Positions 60,473 to 64,000 of a stretch of DNA of 64,000 nt are shown piece by piece. Numbering within the stretch: the first letter of the stretch is position 1; each line of letters starts with the position of its first letter. The stretch spans positions 62,001 through 126,000 of the forward strand of contig JAIPJY010000007.1 in NCBI GenBank assembly GCA_021733925.1, in the 5' to 3' direction. A model generated the notes under the pieces. That model did no database searches and was not told where the DNA came from. It worked only from the letters and a program-made list of their open reading frames with translations. Position numbers and translations under genes: made by a program. This DNA is from Prosthecobacter sp. (GTDB taxonomy: Bacteria; Verrucomicrobiota; Verrucomicrobiia; Verrucomicrobiales; Verrucomicrobiaceae).

Positions 60473-60696
60473 TGAATCCCTTGATTCCAGACTTCATGCG
60501 CCATGCCTTCACCGGCATTGAGCAGATGACCGCCGCACAACGTGCGGACCACTACGAAGCGGCCGCGATCCTGCTCAAAGAGCACAGCGCAGAGGAAGCC
60601 GATGCCGCCATGCAAACGGCCATCGCCATCCGCAAGGCCGAGGGGCTGCAACTGGTCTTCATCAATCTTCTCAACTCCGAAGGGAGGGCCGCATGA
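60472..60696 (+). CDS. Early phage protein, small helical
   Basis: A 74-residue protein (FMRHAFTGIEQMTAAQRADH; EEADAAMQTAIAIRKAEGLQ). It starts by TGATG overlap with the Cro-like gene and ends by ATGA overlap with the next. It is therefore translated in a coupled chain of early genes. No family recognised. Confidence 0.6.
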   Translation: MNPLIPDFMRHAFTGIEQMTAAQRADHYEAAAILLKEHSAEEADAAMQTAIAIRKAEGLQLVFINLLNSEGRAA

Positions 60697-60971
60697 GCTG
60701 GGTTCGTCATCCGGGGCGCTTCCGCTGCGCTCTCAACAGCTTCCTTTACGGCTTCATTTCCAGCCGTGATTTCGCCGCACTGATGGGCACAACCACGAAG
60801 AGGGTCATGCAGTGGCGTGACCGCCGCAGCGGACCACCTCAGTCAATGCTGCCCCTCTTCGGCTACGCAGTTCATCAGCTCGTCGAACAGCAGGTCATCC
60901 CCACTCCGCACTGCATCACCAAGCTCAACAAGATCATGGGCTTCACCCCTTCACCCAGAACAGCCGCTTAA
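60693..60971 (+). CDS. Early phage protein, HTH-like
   Basis: A 92-residue protein. FISSRDFAALMGTTTKRVMQ followed by WRDRRSGPPQSM resembles a MerR/excisionase-like HTH with a following wing. The second half is helical (YAVHQLVEQQVIPTPHCITK). Its start overlaps the upstream stop by four bases. It could be an excisionase-like or transcription factor; not decided. Confidence 0.6.
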   Translation: MSWVRHPGRFRCALNSFLYGFISSRDFAALMGTTTKRVMQWRDRRSGPPQSMLPLFGYAVHQLVEQQVIPTPHCITKLNKIMGFTPSPRTAA

Positions 60972-60973
60972 TC

Positions 60974-61753
60974 ATGAAACTCACCACCGCCACCGAACTC
61001 CTCGCTGACTGGGACCGCCAGATCGCTGAACTCACCGTCCAGGCTGAGAACCGCCGCAACAACGGCATGCTGGACAGCGCCGCCCTGCTGCGCACGCAGC
61101 GGGACACGCTCAAGCAATGCGCCGATGCGCTGCGCCAATTGGTGAAGGCACCGCTTGTGATCACCGCAGCCACGGCGGCAAAGTCCCCTCAGGAACTGCC
61201 TCTAGAAGTAGCCGCATTAATTGAGTTTCCGTTAATGCCAGAGGCGGAATTTTCTGAGCGGCTGCAGTTGCTGCAAAACTCCCTGCTGAGCGAGCCCTCT
61301 GCAAAAGGCCCCAACGGAGATCTTGAGGGATGGGCTGATCAGACTCAGGCCGCAGCTCCTGCTTTATCCACAGATCCAGCTCCGCCTCCCGCTGCTCATT
61401 CCACCCTTCAGGAGTCGGCATCGCCAAATCCTTCCCTTGCTGCAGACAGCGCACAATCAGCAGCCTCATCATCTCCACAGCCAGGTTCCAAGGTATCGTC
61501 GGATTCATCCGCCCAAGATGGCGATGCCTGCGGAGACATCAACTGTGACGGCCACTGCAAGCCCCAGATGCTCAGGCCGCGCCTGATCTACCGCATCGAC
61601 ATCTGCAAATCCGAAGAAGCCGCCCGCAATGAAGAGAGTCTGGCCACACCGGCCCAGCGCCGCATGGCCGCACGCTTCCTCCACGTGGATCTGCACGACC
61701 TCCCCGGAGCACTCGCCAGGCGCGTGCGCACCCGCCTGCAGCAGGCCGCTTGA
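60974..61753 (+). CDS. Early phage protein with low-complexity middle
   Basis: A 259-residue frame. The first 65 residues (ELLADWDRQIAELTVQAENR; SAALLRTQRDTLKQCADALR) are a well-behaved helical region. The last 80 residues (LIYRIDICKSEEAARNEESL; RRMAARFLHVDLHDLPGALA) are also credible. The middle (about residues 65-180) is Ser/Ala/Pro-rich with GC3 near 50%, unlike its ends and neighbours. An antisense frame in exactly that middle looks better coded (61161-61508). Confidence 0.6.
   Translation: MKLTTATELLADWDRQIAELTVQAENRRNNGMLDSAALLRTQRDTLKQCADALRQLVKAPLVITAATAAKSPQELPLEVAALIEFPLMPEAEFSERLQLLQNSLLSEPSAKGPNGDLEGWADQTQAAAPALSTDPAPPPAAHSTLQESASPNPSLAADSAQSAASSSPQPGSKVSSDSSAQDGDACGDINCDGHCKPQMLRPRLIYRIDICKSEEAARNEESLATPAQRRMAARFLHVDLHDLPGALARRVRTRLQQAA
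61161..61508 (-). CDS. Nested antisense ORF within the early gene (putative)
   Basis: A 115-residue minus-strand frame beginning MNPTIPWNLAVEMMRLLIVR and ending PPWLR. It is rich in Trp/Glu/Arg/Leu (PTPEGWNEQREAELDLWIKQ) and looks like a normal soluble helical protein. In this stretch third codon positions on the minus frame are mostly G or C, as in other genes of the window, whereas the plus frame is low-complexity. Whether it is expressed is unknown. It may be an inserted or inverted segment, or a true overlapping gene. Confidence 0.4.
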   Translation of the reverse strand: MNPTIPWNLAVEMMRLLIVRCLQQGKDLAMPTPEGWNEQREAELDLWIKQELRPESDQPIPQDLRWGLLQRARSAGSFAATAAAQKIPPLALTETQLMRLLLEAVPEGTLPPWLR

Positions 61754-61807
61754 ATCTCCGCACCGCCGGTAGCCCGGCACACCACCCACCCCAAGCACCA
61801 CACACCC

Positions 61808-62287
61808 ATGCAAGCCCAGCCCCTGACCCTCAAACGCCTCATGAGCCTGCCACCGCAGGCCGTGACCCGCGTGAACCTGCAACGGGCCTCATCCGCCCTG
61901 AGCACCATGAAGCCCGCCACCGTCTTCCTCCGTGATGACAGTGAACGGGATCACCTGAAAGCCTGCGTGCAGCAGCTTGAAGCTGAAGCCGCCCAGGCCA
62001 GGCAGGAAACCGCCGCCGCACAGCAGCTGCTTCGCGACCACGCCTCACAAGCCTGGCTGGAAGCCGAAGCACGGCTGCAGCGGCAAGCCATGGAACGCCG
62101 CGTGCAGCTGCAGGAGCACCGCAACACCTCCCGTGTGCGCGACAACACGCTGCCAGATCTGGCACCGCATGTCGTCGCCACCACGGATGCCGTGCACCTC
62201 GCGCTGCCGCTCAACCCACGCACCGCCATCCCCATGGACCTGCCAGTCCTGACCCTGATCAAGAACTGGCTGTTCCGCAGACGCTAA
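61808..62287 (+). CDS. Early phage protein, coiled-coil
   Basis: A 159-residue protein. The middle third is a coiled coil (QQLEAEAAQARQETAAAQQL; EAEARLQRQAMERRVQLQEH). The C-terminus PRTAIPMDLPVLTLIKNWLF ends in arginines. No family recognised. It lies 54 bases after the previous gene and is followed by an iteron-like region. Confidence 0.55.
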   Translation: MQAQPLTLKRLMSLPPQAVTRVNLQRASSALSTMKPATVFLRDDSERDHLKACVQQLEAEAAQARQETAAAQQLLRDHASQAWLEAEARLQRQAMERRVQLQEHRNTSRVRDNTLPDLAPHVVATTDAVHLALPLNPRTAIPMDLPVLTLIKNWLFRRR

Positions 62288-62347
62288 GCACGCCGCGCAA
62301 GTGGGATCGCCACCCACCTCCGCAGCCTGCCCGGCCTTTTCAAACCA

Positions 62348-62387
62348 CCGTCAACAACAGTCATCGACCGTCAACCATCGTCAACTC
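62348..62387 (+). repeat. Four degenerate decamer repeats upstream of an HTH gene
   Basis: Decamers CCGTCAACAA, CAGTCATCGA, CCGTCAACCA and TCGTCAACTC follow each other with a strict 10-base period (62348-62387), 9 bases before the ATG at 62396. GTCAAC/GTCATC is the shared core on one helical face, so it could be a protein-binding array. Related words occur at 2213-2250. Confidence 0.55.
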
Positions 62388-62395
62388 CGCCTCCC

Positions 62396-62875
62396 ATGAG
62401 CACCCCGCCCCCTGAAGCCCTGGACCCACGCGTCCGCCGCTTTGCCCGTGAAGCCACGGCAGAGATGACCTGCGCTCAGGTGGCAGACATCCTTGGCCCT
62501 CCCTACAGCACGCGCACCGTGCTGCGCCTCTGCCGCAACAAGCAGATCGAATGCAACGCCCCCGTGAATGCCAACGGCGGCGTGAACAAGCAGGGCATCG
62601 GAATCAAGATGCGCTGGAGCATCACCAAGGCCGCGCTGCTCAGCTTCATCATCCGCAGCACTCACGGCCCGCGTGAAGCCCTGATGAAGGCCATCGAGCA
62701 GGAGCTGCCCGGCTGGAAAAGCTTTGCGCAGTACATCGCCTCCGGTGGCGAGTCCAGCACCGCACCACTGCCGGCCAATGTGATCCCCATGAAGGGACGC
62801 GGCAAAGCCACGCTCAACGCCGCGCAGCTCAATGATCCGCGCCAGCTGGATCTCTTCGCGCCCCGCTCCGCCTGA
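62396..62875 (+). CDS. Early phage DNA-binding-like protein
   Basis: A 159-residue protein. The N-terminal region FAREATAEMTCAQVADILGP with YSTRTVLRLCRNKQIEC is helix-turn-helix-like. The later KGRGKATLNAAQLNDPRQLD with LFAPRSA is a short C-terminal segment. It could regulate early functions or replication. No family recognised beyond the HTH. Confidence 0.55.
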   Translation: MSTPPPEALDPRVRRFAREATAEMTCAQVADILGPPYSTRTVLRLCRNKQIECNAPVNANGGVNKQGIGIKMRWSITKAALLSFIIRSTHGPREALMKAIEQELPGWKSFAQYIASGGESSTAPLPANVIPMKGRGKATLNAAQLNDPRQLDLFAPRSA

Positions 62876-62910
62876 ATTTCCCCCACCCCAACAACACAGC
62901 ACCCAAGCCC

Positions 62911-63147
62911 ATGACAACAGACCCCCCCCCACAGCACAGCACCAACACCGCACGCCGCCCGCGCAATGCGCCGGAGCTGCTCACGCGCACCGTCGACGGC
63001 CTGCAGCGCCTCGCCTTCATCCAGGCACAGAAGGCAACGCACGCTCTCAACGTCGAGCCCCCACACGCCCCCCTCCTGCGCAAAGCCGCCGCAGACTCCA
63101 CCACCTTCCGTGTGCGCATCCCAACCTCAACCGGGGAGGCCGCATAA
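62911..63147 (+). CDS. Small early phage protein
   Basis: A 78-residue protein (NAPELLTRTVDGLQRLAFIQ; APLLRKAAADSTTFRVRIPT). The next gene starts one base after its stop. No family recognised. Confidence 0.5.
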   Translation: MTTDPPPQHSTNTARRPRNAPELLTRTVDGLQRLAFIQAQKATHALNVEPPHAPLLRKAAADSTTFRVRIPTSTGEAA

Positions 63148-63148
63148 G

Positions 63149-63394
63149 ATGTCCTCACCCACCACACCCATCTGCGCTCTGACTGATGCAGAGATAGAGA
63201 CCATCAACGAAGCGATGATCGACAACATGGAGTGCCGTCTTGTCAGGAACGAAACATCCACGGAGCTGATCTACGAACCTCAGCGCGCCATGATGGGAAA
63301 CCTCACCATCAAGCTCAACGTCAACCGCACCATTGATGACGTCTGGAAGCTCGCAGGCTCACTCTGGGCAGCAACCAACGAACCCGGAACCTGA
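63149..63394 (+). CDS. Small early phage protein
   Basis: An 81-residue acidic protein (ALTDAEIETINEAMIDNMEC; TIKLNVNRTIDDVWKLAGSL). ATG 63149 directly follows the previous stop. It is translated in the same set. No family recognised. Confidence 0.5.
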   Translation: MSSPTTPICALTDAEIETINEAMIDNMECRLVRNETSTELIYEPQRAMMGNLTIKLNVNRTIDDVWKLAGSLWAATNEPGT

Positions 63395-63396
63395 TC

Positions 63397-63693
63397 ATGA
63401 GCACCTACATTCCATCCGTCGCAGAAACCGTGCTGGGCATGATCGGCCTGATCGTTCTCGCCTGCCTGCTCGCCCATCTCAAGAAGCCCACCACACCCGG
63501 GCGCAATGAGCAGCTCATCCGCCGCCATCGCCGCATCCAGGAGCACCAGCTTGGCGAGGCCTATCGGGACGACGGCTACACGCTGATTCAGACCATGGCC
63601 TTCGTGGCTTCCCTGCTCGGAGCACTGCTCCTGGCGCCCGTCTGCTTCTTCATCATCACCGTCATCTTCGGTGCCCAGGAGCCCCGCTGGTAA
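63397..63693 (+). CDS. Small two-helix membrane protein, early phage region
   Basis: A 98-residue protein with two transmembrane segments: residues 10-27 (TVLGMIGLIVLACLLAHL) and 65-91 (QTMAFVASLLGALLLAPVCF). The basic loop RNEQLIRRHRRIQEHQL lies between. It might act in superinfection exclusion, which is inference. It starts 2 bases after the previous stop. Confidence 0.6.
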   Translation: MSTYIPSVAETVLGMIGLIVLACLLAHLKKPTTPGRNEQLIRRHRRIQEHQLGEAYRDDGYTLIQTMAFVASLLGALLLAPVCFFIITVIFGAQEPRW

Positions 63694-63716
63694 CCAACCC
63701 CACCCCACCACCCCTC

Positions 63717-64000
63717 CTGCAAACACAACCCACGCCCCTCACTCCCCGCGAACGCGCCTCCAAGCTCGTCAACGATTACGCCAGCAAAACCGCCCTGCTG
63801 GAATCAGCCACCGCTGACACCCGCGCCAAGATCACCGGTCTGACCGCCGCTCTCAATCAAGCGGCTGCGCCCTTCCTCATGGAACTGGCCAACCTGGAAC
63901 AGGAGGCCAAGGAACTCGCCCTGGCTCATGGCCCCGAGATCTTCGGTGAGAAACGCAGCCTCACTGAAAACGGCTACAAGCTCGCCCTCACAGCCACCGA
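63717..64000 (+). CDS. Gam-like host-nuclease inhibitor, partial (cut by window edge)
   Basis: An open frame runs to the right edge. LTPRERASKLVNDYASKTAL, a coiled region, and ELALAHGPEIFGEKRSLTEN followed by YKLALTAT match the Mu Gam-like family pattern (helical coil, then NRDELFG-type block). Gam binds DNA ends and blocks exonucleases in transposable phages. No ATG lies upstream in this frame, so the start is unclear; CTG 63717 is a guess. Its presence supports the Mu-like nature of the prophage. Confidence 0.6.
   Translation, partial: MQTQPTPLTPRERASKLVNDYASKTALLESATADTRAKITGLTAALNQAAAPFLMELANLEQEAKELALAHGPEIFGEKRSLTENGYKLALTAT

Larger units (their letters stand above)
34400..64000. mobile_element. 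Mu-like prophage, left end to window edge
   Basis: A continuous block of phage genes runs from about 34.4 kb past the right edge. Late genes lie on the minus strand and early genes on the plus strand, with repressor and Cro/Ner in the middle. The order DUF3486 (gp27-like), Mu gp28-like terminase, DUF935 (gp29-like) portal, protease-scaffold, capsid and gp36-like connector, plus a Gam-like protein, indicates a transposable Mu-type phage. No integrase of tyrosine or serine type is seen. The MuA/MuB-type transposase genes would lie right of 64 kb. The exact left end is unknown; candidates lie in 34230-34478. Confidence 0.8.

Overview
The window is high-GC bacterial chromosome, most likely from the Verrucomicrobiota (a Prosthecobacter/Verrucomicrobium-like host). 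The evidence is a DUF1501 plus DUF1549/DUF1553 gene pair, a secreted sulfatase, many secreted proteins, Gfo/Idh/MocA oxidoreductases, and families of short intergenic repeats of a kind common in the Planctomycetota-Verrucomicrobiota group. The genus is inference from gene content; no 16S gene is present.

Host part, 1 to about 34.3 kb. In order: the 5' end of a secreted glycoside-hydrolase-like gene (cut by the left edge); a PocR/AraC-type regulator; two Gfo/Idh/MocA oxidoreductases flanking a VapBC-like pair whose toxin lacks the first catalytic Asp; a Crp/Fnr-like regulator; a GNAT acetyltransferase; a MNT-type nucleotidyltransferase; the DUF1501/DUF1549 pair with a small membrane protein between them; and a MotA/TolQ/ExbB-like membrane protein. 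Then comes an AT-rich promoter region and a tight three-gene operon of a gluzincin-like metallopeptidase, a metallo-beta-lactamase-fold hydrolase and a Tle1-like (DUF2235) lipase-like hydrolase, 13.0-17.6 kb. I regard this as the best candidate for an undescribed effector or conflict cassette. RNase P RNA (rnpB) follows on the minus strand. After it are an EF-hand protein, two small minus-strand genes, a sulfatase, and a glycine cleavage operon gcvT-gcvH-(aspartyl/asparaginyl hydroxylase)-gcvP. The host part ends with an M3 oligopeptidase, a nucleoside-symporter-like MFS protein, thioredoxin reductase, an L,D-transpeptidase, a rhodanese and CorA.

Prophage part, about 34.4 kb to the right edge. 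It is a Mu-like (transposable-phage-type) prophage. The repressor (59.3-60.2 kb) is on the minus strand and the early genes run on the plus strand from a Cro/Ner-like gene (60.28 kb) to a Gam-like gene cut by the right edge. The late genes are all on the minus strand, from 58.6 kb down to 34.5 kb. They are a lysis cassette (holin-like, endolysin, matrixin-type protease, coiled-coil membrane protein), small and large terminase (Mu gp27/gp28-like), portal (gp29/DUF935-like), protease/scaffold, decoration, capsid, connectors, tail tube, tape measure, baseplate/hub and fibre. MuA/MuB-type transposition genes are not in the window and would lie to the right.

Notable prophage features: a 28-bp repeat present three times at the heads of late gene blocks; an AAN[D/E] tetrapeptide scattered through protease-scaffold, capsid and portal, which could be a maturation cleavage site; three operator-like sites between repressor and Cro; a secreted cargo protein in the repressor transcript; and a credible antisense ORF nested inside an early gene.
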